Shown here: piece by piece, positions 34,339-43,513 of the stretch
How positions within the stretch are numbered: position 1 is the stretch's first letter
Layout: each line of letters begins with the position of its first letter
Assembly (NCBI RefSeq): GCF_036090055.1
Contig: NZ_CP107970.1
Span: forward strand, 1,862,501 to 1,926,500
Origin: Nocardioides sp. NBC_00368
GTDB lineage: Bacteria > Actinomycetota > Actinomycetes > Propionibacteriales > Nocardioidaceae
Direction of reading: 5' to 3'
DNA length: 64,000 nucleotides
Notes under the pieces: generated by a model
What the model was told of the DNA's origin: nothing
The model's input: the letters and a program-made list of their open reading frames with translations, nothing else
Databases searched by the model: none
Translations under genes and position numbers: made by a program

Positions 34339-35783
34339 ACCCGCCGGCGCGGGGATGGAGCCTCACGCTCCGTCCCCGTGACTGGGCCCGTCTCGAACAG
34401 CACCTCTTCAGCGACGGCGAGGAGCACGGAGCCGTCGTATTGGCCGAGCGCGTCGACGGCCCCCGCGGCCCCCGCCTGCTCGCAACCCAGATCCTGCTCG
34501 CTGAGGACGGTGTGGATTACGTCGCCGGCACCCACGGGCACCGGGCACTGACCGCAGCGTTCGTCCGCGATGCCGCCCTGCGGGCGCGGGCTGGCCGACT
34601 GGCGTACATCGCCTTCCACAACCACGGCGGCAGCACCCGCGTCGGTTTCTCGAATGTCGATCTAGACAGCCACGAGCGCGGATACCCCGCGATCCGCCAG
34701 ATCACCGGGCACACCGTCGGAGCGGTCGTGTGCACGCCACAGGCAGCCGCTGGCGACCTGTGGCTGCCTGACGGCACCCGGGCGCTCCTAGCCGAACTGG
34801 TCGTGCCTGGGCCTCAGTTGCGCCGCCTACGCCCCGAGCCCGCACGGCCACCTGTCGGTGGCCCTGCGGCGTTCGACCGGCAGGCGCGCCTCTTCGGAGA
34901 CCTCGGCCAGGCCACCTTCCGCGAGATGACGGTCGCGATCGTCGGCCTGGGTGGCGTGGGGAGCATCGTGGCCGAGTACCTGGCTCGCGTCGGCATCGGT
35001 CACCTGATCCTCATCGACAACGACACGGTGGACGAGACCAACCTCCCGCGCTTGGTCGGCGCCACCCGTCGCGACATCGGCAAGCCCAAGGTGAAGCTCG
35101 CGCGCCGAAACATCCGTCGGGCCAACCCGCACAGCAAGGTCACGCTCCAGAGGTCGGCTGTGCAGGACCCCGACGCACTGCGACTGCTCGCCATGGCAGA
35201 CTGGATCTTCCTTGCCGCCGACACCCATGCTGCCCGCCACTGGGTCAACGCCATCGTCGAGGCGCACCTCATCCCCGCCACGCAACTGGGCGTAAAAGTT
35301 CCCGTTAACACCGACGGCGAGATCGGGCGCATCCACGCGGCCTACCGCCGCATGATCCCCGGATACGGCTGCTTCTGGTGCAACGGTCTTATCAATCCTG
35401 CAGAGCTTGCGATCGACATGGCACCCGACACTGAGCGAGAGCAGGCCCAGTATGTCGAGAACGTACCCGCGGCCAGCGTCATCACCCTCAACGGGATCAC
35501 GGCCGCTCAGGCCACCACAGACTTCTTGCTCGCCATCACCGACCTCAGCGCATACGCGGCAATGCACCACTTCGAGTTCGTCCGCGAACGCACCGCGATA
35601 AGCACGGTGCCGCGCCGTGACGCGGACTGCGGCTGGTGTGGTGACAGCGATGAGGCTGGCCTACGTTGCCAGCTCGCTGCACGCCTCACCGCCACGCCGC
35701 GCGCAGTCCCTGTCAACTGGGACAGGCGACTGCTCGACCTGTTTCGTCGCGGTCGCAGCCCAGGCAACCGGCATACCGCATGA
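34320..35783 (+). CDS. JAB deubiquitinase-like / ThiF-E1 fusion
   Basis: A 487-residue fusion. The N-terminal JAB/JAMM protease (about 15-165) has E34/E35, then H100-x-H102, S111 and D114 ('AFHNHGGSTRVGFSNVD'). The E1/ThiF domain (about 185-455) has the nucleotide loop 'AIVGLGGVGS' (209-214), D233 and D235 with R244 ('LIDNDTVDETNLPR'), and two CxxC zinc pairs (C351/C354 and C437/C440). The crossover loop 'QYVENVPAASVITLNG' (376-391) has no cysteine; the only others are C138 in JAB and C450 near the end. It should adenylate the Ubl tail and JAB may process or remove the Ubl. Third gene of the operon. Confidence 0.9.
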   Translation: MARRPVNPPARGWSLTLRPRDWARLEQHLFSDGEEHGAVVLAERVDGPRGPRLLATQILLAEDGVDYVAGTHGHRALTAAFVRDAALRARAGRLAYIAFHNHGGSTRVGFSNVDLDSHERGYPAIRQITGHTVGAVVCTPQAAAGDLWLPDGTRALLAELVVPGPQLRRLRPEPARPPVGGPAAFDRQARLFGDLGQATFREMTVAIVGLGGVGSIVAEYLARVGIGHLILIDNDTVDETNLPRLVGATRRDIGKPKVKLARRNIRRANPHSKVTLQRSAVQDPDALRLLAMADWIFLAADTHAARHWVNAIVEAHLIPATQLGVKVPVNTDGEIGRIHAAYRRMIPGYGCFWCNGLINPAELAIDMAPDTEREQAQYVENVPAASVITLNGITAAQATTDFLLAITDLSAYAAMHHFEFVRERTAISTVPRRDADCGWCGDSDEAGLRCQLAARLTATPRAVPVNWDRRLLDLFRRGRSPGNRHTA

Positions 35784-36044
35784 ACCGGACGGGTCGAATC
35801 ACGCATATCCATAGGAAATCCCACCCCGCTGGTTCGTCACTGCGCCGGAGGGCAGCCCCAAGCCAGCTCCTCGGGACAGACAGGCCATAGATACGAGCAC
35901 TTGCTGGTTGGGTCTGAATAGCCAAGATCCGGCTACGGTCATTCCGCCGCGAGCCGGGCACACGGACCTGTCGCGATGCCCTCCACCTGGCCATTTGAGA
36001 GTGACGACCGGCGGAGCACCTACCTGCTCTGACAAACTCAGCCC

Positions 36045-36398
36045 ATGAGCTACGACCTAGCGGTGTGGGCCGACGTTCCGCCGTTCGCTGGACTCAGCCC
36101 CGATGCCGCCTATGAGGTGGTCTCCGAACTCCTAGACGACGAAGCGCTTGCGGAGCCGAGCGCCGGTGTGATCAATGACCTCGTCAGCTCGCTGCTCGCA
36201 CGATGGCCTGCGCTTGGCGAACCTGGAGACGAGAAGTCGCCTTGGGCGATGGGGCCGGAGATCGGGGAGGCATTCGGCTCGTGCATCTACATCACCATGA
36301 CGTTTCCGGGGGCAGATTTCGCCGTTTCAGTGATTGCTGCGGAAGCCCGGGCGCGCGGCCTTGTGTGCTACGACCCGCAGCTCGAAGAGACGATCTGA
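36045..36398 (+). CDS. Hypothetical protein (immunity-like 'MSYDLAVW' family)
   Basis: A 117-residue acidic soluble protein. The start 'MSYDLAVWADVPPFAG' and the end 'AEARARGLVCYDPQLEE' are the conserved ends of a family that I have seen in many actinobacteria, often among orphan immunity-type genes; its function is not established. The ATG at 36045 has no clear Shine-Dalgarno sequence and may be leaderless. Confidence 0.65.
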   Translation: MSYDLAVWADVPPFAGLSPDAAYEVVSELLDDEALAEPSAGVINDLVSSLLARWPALGEPGDEKSPWAMGPEIGEAFGSCIYITMTFPGADFAVSVIAAEARARGLVCYDPQLEETI

Positions 36399-36542
36399 GC
36401 CGTCCGGCGCACCTTAACTCTGCCTGACAGACGCATGTCGGAGCCGGGCGCGAGTAGCGCGTCTGGAACGTGCGTCCTTCCGCCGCCTGCGAGGCGCGCC
36501 GCTCATTCGACCAGTGCTGACGAGATCGGCCACACTGTCGGC

Positions 36543-36932
36543 ATGGATCGCGAAGGTCGTCAGGATCTCCACTATCGCGCAGCCGACGGCGACGTACCGG
36601 CCATCCAGGCACGCCTTGCGGCAGGTGACGATATTGGCCTGGCCGACAAGCAGGGATTCACGGCTCTGCACTTCGCTGCCCAGCAGTCGCAGACCGAAGC
36701 GGTCCGGGCGCTACTCGAGGCTGGAGCACCCGTCGACCCACGAGATCGATACGGGAACACGCCCCTTTGGCGCGCAGTGTTCGACTCGAGAGGACAGAGC
36801 GCCACTGTGCAAGCACTGCTTCAGGCTGGTGCTGACCCAGACATCATCAACAACGCCGGGGCTACGCCGCGCATCCTGGCAAGCAGGATCGGAACCGCAG
36901 AGCTTGCCGCCCTCTTCGCCAGACCGCATTGA
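36543..36932 (+). CDS. Ankyrin-repeat protein, 129 aa
   Basis: Three to four ankyrin repeats fill the protein: 'DLHYRAADGDVPAIQARLAAG', 'GFTALHFAAQQSQTEAVRALLEAGAPVD', 'YGNTPLWRAVFDS...ATVQALLQAGADPD' and 'AGATPRILASRIG' (written in parts). The protein is cytoplasmic and should act by binding another protein. The ATG at 36543 follows CACACTGTCGGC, a possible -10 box without Shine-Dalgarno sequence. Confidence 0.85.
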   Translation: MDREGRQDLHYRAADGDVPAIQARLAAGDDIGLADKQGFTALHFAAQQSQTEAVRALLEAGAPVDPRDRYGNTPLWRAVFDSRGQSATVQALLQAGADPDIINNAGATPRILASRIGTAELAALFARPH

Positions 36933-37122
36933 TTGCTGGAATCCGCTCGCTTCGAACACCCGCGTCACACCGCCGCGTTCCGGCGTCGAGGGCTCCAACT
37001 GAACACCGCCGTGTGGAGGCGAACCATGCGTCCCCGACTCCGTCACGATAGGTGACGCGACGGGCCGCCAACCTCTGCACGTACTTCGGAAGCGGCGACG
37101 CCGACTGGTGCAAGGTATCCGT

Positions 37123-37638
37123 GTGGACGAACAGCAGATCCGGCAAGCGTTTGATGATGTGCTCGACCAGGCATTGGTCTTCCACGGCTTCGCCGACTAT
37201 ATGCGCGATTACGAGTTGTACATCTACGCAACCGCGGATCCCCGCACTGGGATCGAGCCCGAGCACCTGAGGTACCGGTTCACCCACTGTGTCCGCGCCA
37301 CAGTGAACACGGCCGTCCGGCGAGACGTCTGGAGCTACTCGCAAGACGACGACCTGATCGACTACGAGACCTGGATCGAGGCGGGTGAGCGCGACGCGTA
37401 TGTCTGGGGCGTCAAGTGGCAGGCGTTGTACCCCGGCATGCAGCTCGTGAGTGGGTCCTTCGAGGCCCAGGAGTGGACAGCCGAGATCGGTCGGCCGTTC
37501 CATGAAGCCTTGATCGAGACGAACGGGCATAACATCTCTCTCGTGTTCGCAGACCTCGAGGTCACAACGATCCCACCCGGGTTCGCGCCGTTCGTCGTGG
37601 CGGCATCAGGGCCGGACGCCAAGTTTCCCCTGGATTGA
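37123..37638 (+). CDS. YxiG-like hypothetical protein
   Basis: A 171-residue protein with 'AFDDVLDQALVFHGFADYMRDYELYIYATADP' and 'DLIDYETWIEAGERDAYVWGVKWQALYPGMQLV' (in parts) that matches a widespread actinobacterial family related to YxiG; these sit in arrays of toxin-immunity-type genes in some bacteria. I chose the GTG at 37123 (VDEQQIRQAF); a GTG at 37108 adds five residues. Function unknown. Confidence 0.65.
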   Translation: MDEQQIRQAFDDVLDQALVFHGFADYMRDYELYIYATADPRTGIEPEHLRYRFTHCVRATVNTAVRRDVWSYSQDDDLIDYETWIEAGERDAYVWGVKWQALYPGMQLVSGSFEAQEWTAEIGRPFHEALIETNGHNISLVFADLEVTTIPPGFAPFVVAASGPDAKFPLD

Positions 37639-37816
37639 AGTTCAGGACCTCCTCACCACCCACGTGGCCGGCGCTTGACCACTCAGCAGGGGCACGTCAC
37701 CTTCGCCAAGAAATGGCGGCAACCAACCTGAGCCGGTGATGGCGCGAGGCGAAGCACGTTGGCAGGTCGCTGATCCGGGTTGAGCTCGGGGACGAGGTAA
37801 CCCATATGCTCCGCGC

Positions 37817-38266
37817 ATGGCGCTGCTGCTTGACCCCGACCGAGACGTCACGACGTTCACCTGCGAACACGGCGATCTCCACGAGCGGATCTGTGGCTTC
37901 ATCAACGATGACGAGCGCGGCGCGTTCGCGATCTACTTCGCCAACTGCGTCCACCACGAGGGCGTGCACGAGGCGTACATCGACGTCATACTCGACAACG
38001 ACTGGGACCCCGACCACCCGACGTCGCCGAGCCCGGATCGAGTCACTTTCGGCTGCCGCTACGGCTGGATCGAGAACCATGGCCTCGCCTGCTCACTCGT
38101 TCAGGGTGGGAGCGCTGGCCCGAACATCGACTACTACGGACACAAACTCTCGCGCGACGAGGCGCTCGCCCACCCTTGGCTTGCGGGGTTCTGGGAGGCT
38201 GTCGACCTCATCATCGAACATGACTCAACGGTGCTAGGTCATTTCACCAACGACGACGCGGAGTAG
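37817..38266 (+). CDS. Hypothetical protein, 149 aa
   Basis: An acidic soluble protein without recognised domain. It has several His and Cys residues ('FTCEHGDLHERICGFIND', 'FANCVHHEGVHEAYIDVILDND') that could bind a metal, but no standard motif. TATGCT lies six bases before the ATG, a leaderless pattern that supports the start. It belongs to the run of small plus-strand orphan genes from 36 to 39 kb. Confidence 0.6.
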   Translation: MALLLDPDRDVTTFTCEHGDLHERICGFINDDERGAFAIYFANCVHHEGVHEAYIDVILDNDWDPDHPTSPSPDRVTFGCRYGWIENHGLACSLVQGGSAGPNIDYYGHKLSRDEALAHPWLAGFWEAVDLIIEHDSTVLGHFTNDDAE

Positions 38267-38430
38267 CTACAGGCCACGTCACTCCGCCGCGTCTGATTGC
38301 CTTCGATGACGCAGGCTGGGTTGCGCCCGACCGCCCCGACATGCGCCTCACGGAAGCCGCACACCTCGGTTCCCAGATCAGGAAACCGGGCGACAAGTCA
38401 CCCGGACGCGCCAGGGGTAGGGTCAGTCGA

Positions 38431-39048
38431 ATGACGTCGTCCGTCGACCTGGCATACCCGTTTCGGGACCGCTGGCTGACCCAGAACAGTCCTGCGAATC
38501 GAGTACCCAGCCACGGCACCGCCCTGTTCGCGACGTCATTCGCTATCGACTTCGTCCCGATCAACGAGGCAGGACGCACGGCACCGATCACGTTGGGGTC
38601 GCTTCTGCGCCCCGAACCGGCAGAACGTTTTCCTGGCTTCGGCCGTCCCATCCTCGCACCTGTCGACGGCGTGGTCGCCGGGGTGCATCACACGGCGCCT
38701 GATCACCCGTCCTTCCGCGGGCTCCCGTCCGTGGTGTATGCCCTGACCCAGGGCCGACGGGCGGCAGCGGGTTGGCCACAGCTGGCTGGCAACCACGTAA
38801 TGATCGAAACAGATGGCGGACCGGTGGTTGCCGTATGCCACCTGCAACGCGGCAGCGTCCAGGTGCGGCAGGGGCAACGCGTTCGAGTCGGCGAGACGCT
38901 GGGGCGTTGCGGCAACTCGGGCAACAGCACCGAACCGCATGTCCACCTTCAGGCCATCGACCGCTTGGACGTGCGACACGCCAATGCCGTGCCCATCACC
39001 TTCGGAGGCCGCCTACCCCGCAACGGCGAGATCATCGACGCAGGGTAG
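38431..39048 (+). CDS. M23-family metallopeptidase (LytM type)
   Basis: A 205-residue peptidase domain with the M23 zinc ligands: H and D in 'VPSHGTALFATSFAIDFVP', and the HxH in 'NSTEPHVHLQAI', with 'ILAPVDGVVAGVHH' and 'GRCGNSGNS' strands between. Such enzymes cleave peptidoglycan cross-bridges, but no signal peptide is visible from the ATG at 38431, so this one may be cytoplasmic or exported otherwise. TAGGGT lies seven bases before the ATG (leaderless). Residues upstream in frame are not like a signal peptide either. Confidence 0.8.
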   Translation: MTSSVDLAYPFRDRWLTQNSPANRVPSHGTALFATSFAIDFVPINEAGRTAPITLGSLLRPEPAERFPGFGRPILAPVDGVVAGVHHTAPDHPSFRGLPSVVYALTQGRRAAAGWPQLAGNHVMIETDGGPVVAVCHLQRGSVQVRQGQRVRVGETLGRCGNSGNSTEPHVHLQAIDRLDVRHANAVPITFGGRLPRNGEIIDAG

Positions 39049-39154
39049 GACGATACGTCTGACGCGAGCGTCGCTCCCGCGTCACTCCGGACCGTACGCG
39101 ACCGGCACCGTGCCTGCGCGGGCGCGCTCTCGACGGACAGCACACGATCTCGGG

Positions 39155-39180
39155 CCGGCGCCCTTTCGCCGGGTGCTTTC
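39155..39180 (+). terminator. Possible hairpin terminator after the M23 gene
   Basis: CCGGCG (39155-39160) and CGCCGG (39167-39172) pair around a 6-base loop and are followed by GTGCTTTCTT, a short T-rich run. It lies between the M23 gene and the convergent SMI1 gene. The stem is short, so confidence is limited. Confidence 0.4.
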
Positions 39181-39209
39181 TTGGCAGATCGCAGAGTCGC
39201 TGCGCGCCA

Positions 39210-40376
39210 TCAGCCAGTGGCCCGCTTCGACGCCAGAATCCTCTGGCGGCGTTCGCGGGTCATCATCGGGGCGAAGTCCCGGTCCCAGGTGAGTCCCATC
39301 GGCGCCAGATGCTGTGGGGAGAGCGGGCGCCAGGACGGCATCGCGGCCATGATGGCGTCGAACGCCTCGTCGTCACGCCCTGAGCGAACCAGGTTGCGCG
39401 CACGGACCATGGCGGAGTCGAACTCAGGGACAGAACTGAAGTCGGCGGTGAGGCCGCTTTCTTGCTGCAGAGTGTCGGCCAACGTTCTGAGGTGGTCGGC
39501 GACGCGTCTTGGAGCGCGTTGCAGGGCGTAGTCGAGAGAACGCTGCTGGTTGTCGCGCGGGTCAAGCGCAGCAACGACGAACATCGGCCACAGGTCGTTC
39601 AACATCGCAGCGTCCTCGACGTACGTATTGTTGGCGAGGTTGAGCACCTGTGTCTCGGCGCGGTAATTGCCGTTGAGCACATTGATCTGCACATCCAGGA
39701 CATCGGCGCGGTCGCTACCGAAATGACGGGCTTCGGCAACGACCGCCTCACCACTCCGATCACCGTTCAGCAAGGCCCTGAACGCATCATCGACCTTGTC
39801 GGCGACCTCGCCATTGGTTGGGCTGTCAGATGCGCAGAAGCGGACGAGACTCGCGTAGTGCATCTCCATCCCGGCACGAAATGAAGCCTCGGCGTTCCCT
39901 TCGTCGCCACCCCAACTCGTCCACCAACGGGTGCCCCATTCACCATCACGACCGACGCAGCCGGTGTCGTAGAGGAAGTTGTCGAAGCCGGTGCTGAGCA
40001 TCAGCGACCGGTTCATCAGGTTAGGGCCAGCGTCCGGAGGGCTGTCGTCGCCGTAGACATCGGCGAGAGCTTTGCAGAGGCTGGGTTTGGCCTTCGCGAC
40101 CCAGTCCACGTCGACGACCCGCCGCACGCTACCGAAGTCAAAGGACACCAGTGGCCAGCCGTCGCTGACCGCAAGGAAGTCTCGATAAGAGCGCGGGAAG
40201 CTCAAACGGACACGCGCCTCGGCGGCTGCGATGTCCGCCTCCGATGCAGGAGAGCCACCGACCCACCCTGAGGCAGCCATCTGCGGCGTCACCTTGAAGG
40301 CGACGTCATCGGCATGCGCGATGATCTCAGCGCTCCACCGTTGAAGGAGTTCGCGCCAGCCGAGATGCTCGAGCAT
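39210..40376 (-). CDS. SMI1/KNR4-family protein
   Basis: A 388-residue protein with an SMI1/KNR4 domain at about 40-180 ('ASEADIAAAEARVRLSFPRSYRDFLAVSDGW' in parts, then 'WGTRWWTSWGGDEG'). In bacteria this domain often serves as an immunity protein for polymorphic toxins. The C-terminal 200 residues are helical and unassigned. GGAGGGCAG is ideally placed before the ATG at 40376. No cognate toxin gene is seen beside it; it lies downstream of the metallophosphoesterase on the same strand... in the opposite reading order, about 75 bp apart. Confidence 0.78.
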   Translation of the reverse strand: MLEHLGWRELLQRWSAEIIAHADDVAFKVTPQMAASGWVGGSPASEADIAAAEARVRLSFPRSYRDFLAVSDGWPLVSFDFGSVRRVVDVDWVAKAKPSLCKALADVYGDDSPPDAGPNLMNRSLMLSTGFDNFLYDTGCVGRDGEWGTRWWTSWGGDEGNAEASFRAGMEMHYASLVRFCASDSPTNGEVADKVDDAFRALLNGDRSGEAVVAEARHFGSDRADVLDVQINVLNGNYRAETQVLNLANNTYVEDAAMLNDLWPMFVVAALDPRDNQQRSLDYALQRAPRRVADHLRTLADTLQQESGLTADFSSVPEFDSAMVRARNLVRSGRDDEAFDAIMAAMPSWRPLSPQHLAPMGLTWDRDFAPMMTRERRQRILASKRATG

Positions 40377-40452
40377 CTGCCCTCCGTGGTCGTCTGATCT
40401 GGTCCACGGAGAGTACCGATGCTGATTCGTCCCTGCGCCGGAATCCGACTGA

Positions 40453-43278
40453 TCAGTCAGGGGCGGCATCGGCGAGACTGATCCTCGCCACCTCTTCGAT
40501 CTCAACCGGCTGATCGCCACGGACCCGATGGATCTTGACCACGACCTCCGCGGGTGAGGTCTCGAACTCGAGGAAGTGCTTGAAGAAGGGCGGCTCGTCG
40601 AGGGAGTAGATCTCGGAGACGAACTTCTGGATCGGGCCGAAGGGCGGGTTGAGGCCGGGGAAGGCGATCTGCGCGCGGCGTCTGGTCCGCCAGCCGACGC
40701 CGTCGACCACGGCGGCTTGGCCGCCCATCTCCTCCTGCTCGGCCTTGATGATGGCCGTCGCGTCCGCCTCACTGATGAAGTCGTAGGGCGTCGTGACGCC
40801 CGGACGGTAGCGCGGGCTCACCCACGCCTTGGGATCTGCGATCAGCGAGTAGGCGCCGAGGAACACCAGGTGGGCGAGGAGGACGGCAGCACCCGCCGCG
40901 ACCAGGGTGAAGAGGGCCGCGCCGACCGCCACGGCCGGCCACCACGTCCTGAGCTCGTTCGCGAGCTGGCCGGGCGCCTCGAAGCCCGGTACGTCGAGCA
41001 GACCCGGCACCGCCGCCCCCACCAGCAGGACGCCGACGGCCAGGATGACGAGGACCATCAGCGGCGTGTAGAGGCGCTCGTGCTCCCGGCGCAGCCAGTC
41101 GACGACCAGCATGCCGATCGCGGCCACCGTGAGGAGCGCCGGCAGGGCGAAGGCGGCTCGCATCCACCCCGAGTCGACGGCATCGGCGACCCACCACCAG
41201 AGCATCAGCGTCACGGGCGCCGTGAGGAACACGAGGGGCTGAACCACCCGCCGCCACCGGAGCCACGCCTGCACCCGGCGTACGGGCTCGTCGTGCAGGT
41301 GGCGGGTGAGCAGGTCCGGGGCGAGGATCGCGACGAGCACCACCACCGCGATCACCGCCAGCGGCACGAGTCCGAGCAGGCCGCTGAAGAACAGCAGGGT
41401 CAAGCCCTCGCCGCTCATCACGCGCAGCATCTCGCCCGAGACGACGGCCGCCTGCGCGAGCAATGCCCACACGACCGAGCGCTCGAGCCATCGCGCGGCC
41501 TTCACGCCGTTCACCGTGGAGACGATCCGCTTCCGCCACCCGACGGTCGCCACGACGGCGTAGATGCCGACCGCGACGAACAGCCACCACGACACCGCAC
41601 CTCCCTCGCCCGAGCCGAGCTGATCCACACCCCAGGGCACCAGGGCCACGACCACGAGAGCCGCCAGCACGCACGCGAAGGCGAGGTGATGCCATCCGGG
41701 AACCTGCTCGACCGGGTGCCACCATCTCGACCAGCGCACGCACCAGGCGTTGAGGCAGATCCACAGGGTGCTCCACCCGAACAGCACCAGCAGCGCTCCT
41801 GCCGCATCGGGCAGGTACTGGTGCAGGAACAGCGTCGCCAACACCCCCGCGACCAGCGCTTCGAGACGTAGGAGCAGGCGGCGTCCGAAAAGACTCTGAC
41901 CGGGACGTTGCGGCAGCTGGTGCAGCAGCATCAGCACCATCATCGCGGCGATGGCCGCACCACCGGCGCCGGTGAGCCACTGGCCCAGGACCACTCCCCC
42001 GCCGAACAGCACGACGGTCAGCAGCAGCCGCCAGATGCTGGGGACGAGCTGCTGGGCGAAGTACGCCAGGGACTCGGCCGACCCCGGGAAGAGCCTGGTC
42101 GGCCGGAACCGTAGGTCCATTCGCGCGTCCGAGACGGCCGTCCGGATGGGGTGCGTGGCGTGGGTGTACGCGCCGCCACCACCACTGACGATGTGCCACC
42201 GGCCGTCGCGTGAGCTGCCCTCGCTCTGCGGGTCGTACAGCTGGAAGTTGTGGGTGTCACCGCCCACCGTCGCGACGTAGCGGTGCTTGCTCTCGGCCAC
42301 GACGTCGTAGACGGTCTCGCCGGCGCTTCCGGCCACGGCGCCCTTCCGGCGCTCACCGTTGACGAACAGCGGCTTGCCGGTCATCAGGATCTTCGGCTTC
42401 TCACCGCCCAGCTCGTTCAGCCATTTGAACTGCCGCTCGTCGATGGTCCCGTCGATGCCGGTGTCGAGGCACACCAAATCCACGTGCTCCGCCTCGATAA
42501 CGAAGTACGGCGCCGGCTGCAGCTGGGCCTCTGGGGCCGGCTGGTCATCGTCGGCTGGTTCGCCCCAGCGCGCCGGCGCGGTCTGGTCGTCCGGCTCACT
42601 GGGCGTACGCCACATGATCCGGCCGAAGCGGTCCCGGATCAGCTGCCACCATCCGAGCGTGCCGTCGAACGACGGCGCCAGGAGCTCACTGGGCCAGGTC
42701 GGCCGTCCGTCCGCCGGATACAGGAACTGGTGGGCGAACCCGTAGAGGCCGTCGTACCAGTCGTGATTGCCCGGCATCGCGTAGACCGGGACGTTCTCGG
42801 GAAGCGCGAACTCGTCCCGCACCTCGGGTGGCGTCTTGAGCCCCGGCACCCGGTTGGAGCGGTACGGCTTGTAGAAGCCGTCCACGTAGTCGTTGACGTT
42901 GCCGGACGGGTAGATCACGTCGCTCAGGACGAGCACGAAGCTCTTCTCGTCCCCTTCCGCACACGCGAACGCGGCTCGCGCCAACGCCGGCGCGACGACG
43001 TACTGCGACGGGTCCTGCTCGCCGGTGTCGCCGATGACCAGGAACCTCGAGACCCGGTCAGCTGCGATCGTCAGGGGCACGTCCTTCTTCGTCCAATGCG
43101 TGCGCAGGTCCTCGACGAGCCCCCGCGTACCTTTGCCCAAGATGTCGTTGACCGAGTCGATCAGGCTGCGTGCGGTGATCCAGGAGAGGCTGTTCCACTT
43201 GGTCGGATCGTGCTGCAGATAGGCCTTCGTACGCTCCCAGTCCGTGCTCCCGTTCTCGGAGCCGTCGGCGTGGGTCAT
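40453..43278 (-). CDS. Metallophosphoesterase fused to a multi-helix membrane domain
   Basis: A 941-residue protein. The N-terminal ~400 residues hold calcineurin-like phosphoesterase motifs: 'FLVIGDTGEQDPSQ', 'VLVLSDVIYPSGN', 'YAMPGNHDWYDGLYG' and 'VATVGGDTHNFQLY'. Then about 12 hydrophobic helices (from 'RLLLTVVLFGGGVVLGQWL' to 'LLAHLVFLGAY') span roughly residues 410-800, and a soluble C-terminal domain of ~130 residues follows. There is no signal peptide. GGAAGGG lies six bases before the ATG at 43278, which favours it over the ATG at 43284. Substrate unknown; a membrane-bound phosphodiesterase is the simplest reading. Confidence 0.82.
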   Translation of the reverse strand: MTHADGSENGSTDWERTKAYLQHDPTKWNSLSWITARSLIDSVNDILGKGTRGLVEDLRTHWTKKDVPLTIAADRVSRFLVIGDTGEQDPSQYVVAPALARAAFACAEGDEKSFVLVLSDVIYPSGNVNDYVDGFYKPYRSNRVPGLKTPPEVRDEFALPENVPVYAMPGNHDWYDGLYGFAHQFLYPADGRPTWPSELLAPSFDGTLGWWQLIRDRFGRIMWRTPSEPDDQTAPARWGEPADDDQPAPEAQLQPAPYFVIEAEHVDLVCLDTGIDGTIDERQFKWLNELGGEKPKILMTGKPLFVNGERRKGAVAGSAGETVYDVVAESKHRYVATVGGDTHNFQLYDPQSEGSSRDGRWHIVSGGGGAYTHATHPIRTAVSDARMDLRFRPTRLFPGSAESLAYFAQQLVPSIWRLLLTVVLFGGGVVLGQWLTGAGGAAIAAMMVLMLLHQLPQRPGQSLFGRRLLLRLEALVAGVLATLFLHQYLPDAAGALLVLFGWSTLWICLNAWCVRWSRWWHPVEQVPGWHHLAFACVLAALVVVALVPWGVDQLGSGEGGAVSWWLFVAVGIYAVVATVGWRKRIVSTVNGVKAARWLERSVVWALLAQAAVVSGEMLRVMSGEGLTLLFFSGLLGLVPLAVIAVVVLVAILAPDLLTRHLHDEPVRRVQAWLRWRRVVQPLVFLTAPVTLMLWWWVADAVDSGWMRAAFALPALLTVAAIGMLVVDWLRREHERLYTPLMVLVILAVGVLLVGAAVPGLLDVPGFEAPGQLANELRTWWPAVAVGAALFTLVAAGAAVLLAHLVFLGAYSLIADPKAWVSPRYRPGVTTPYDFISEADATAIIKAEQEEMGGQAAVVDGVGWRTRRRAQIAFPGLNPPFGPIQKFVSEIYSLDEPPFFKHFLEFETSPAEVVVKIHRVRGDQPVEIEEVARISLADAAPD

Positions 43279-43513
43279 CGACATCCCTTCCGCAGGACCG
43301 GAACTGATCGGTTTGGACCCGTGCAACCGCATGCAACAGGTCTAGACAGAGTCCCACGCGGCGCCCCGGTCGCGCCCAGGACTCCCCCAGATTGGCGTAT
43401 GACAACCCGTCGGCAGCGGACAGATGATGAAAATCCAGGCCCCGAAAGCCGACCGAAGCTCGGTGCCACGGCAGGTCACATCAGGGGCATCGAAGACGGA
43501 AGGAACAGAGGTC

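Noticed and set aside
36045..40376. CRISPR array or integron cassette array as explanation for the run of small genes
   Set aside because: No regularly spaced direct repeats and no attC-like hairpins between the genes are visible.
40576..41871. 431-aa plus-strand open frame and a 715-aa one from 42250
   Set aside because: Both oppose the metallophosphoesterase gene, whose motifs and membrane helices are convincing; the antisense products are charged and repetitive without a family.
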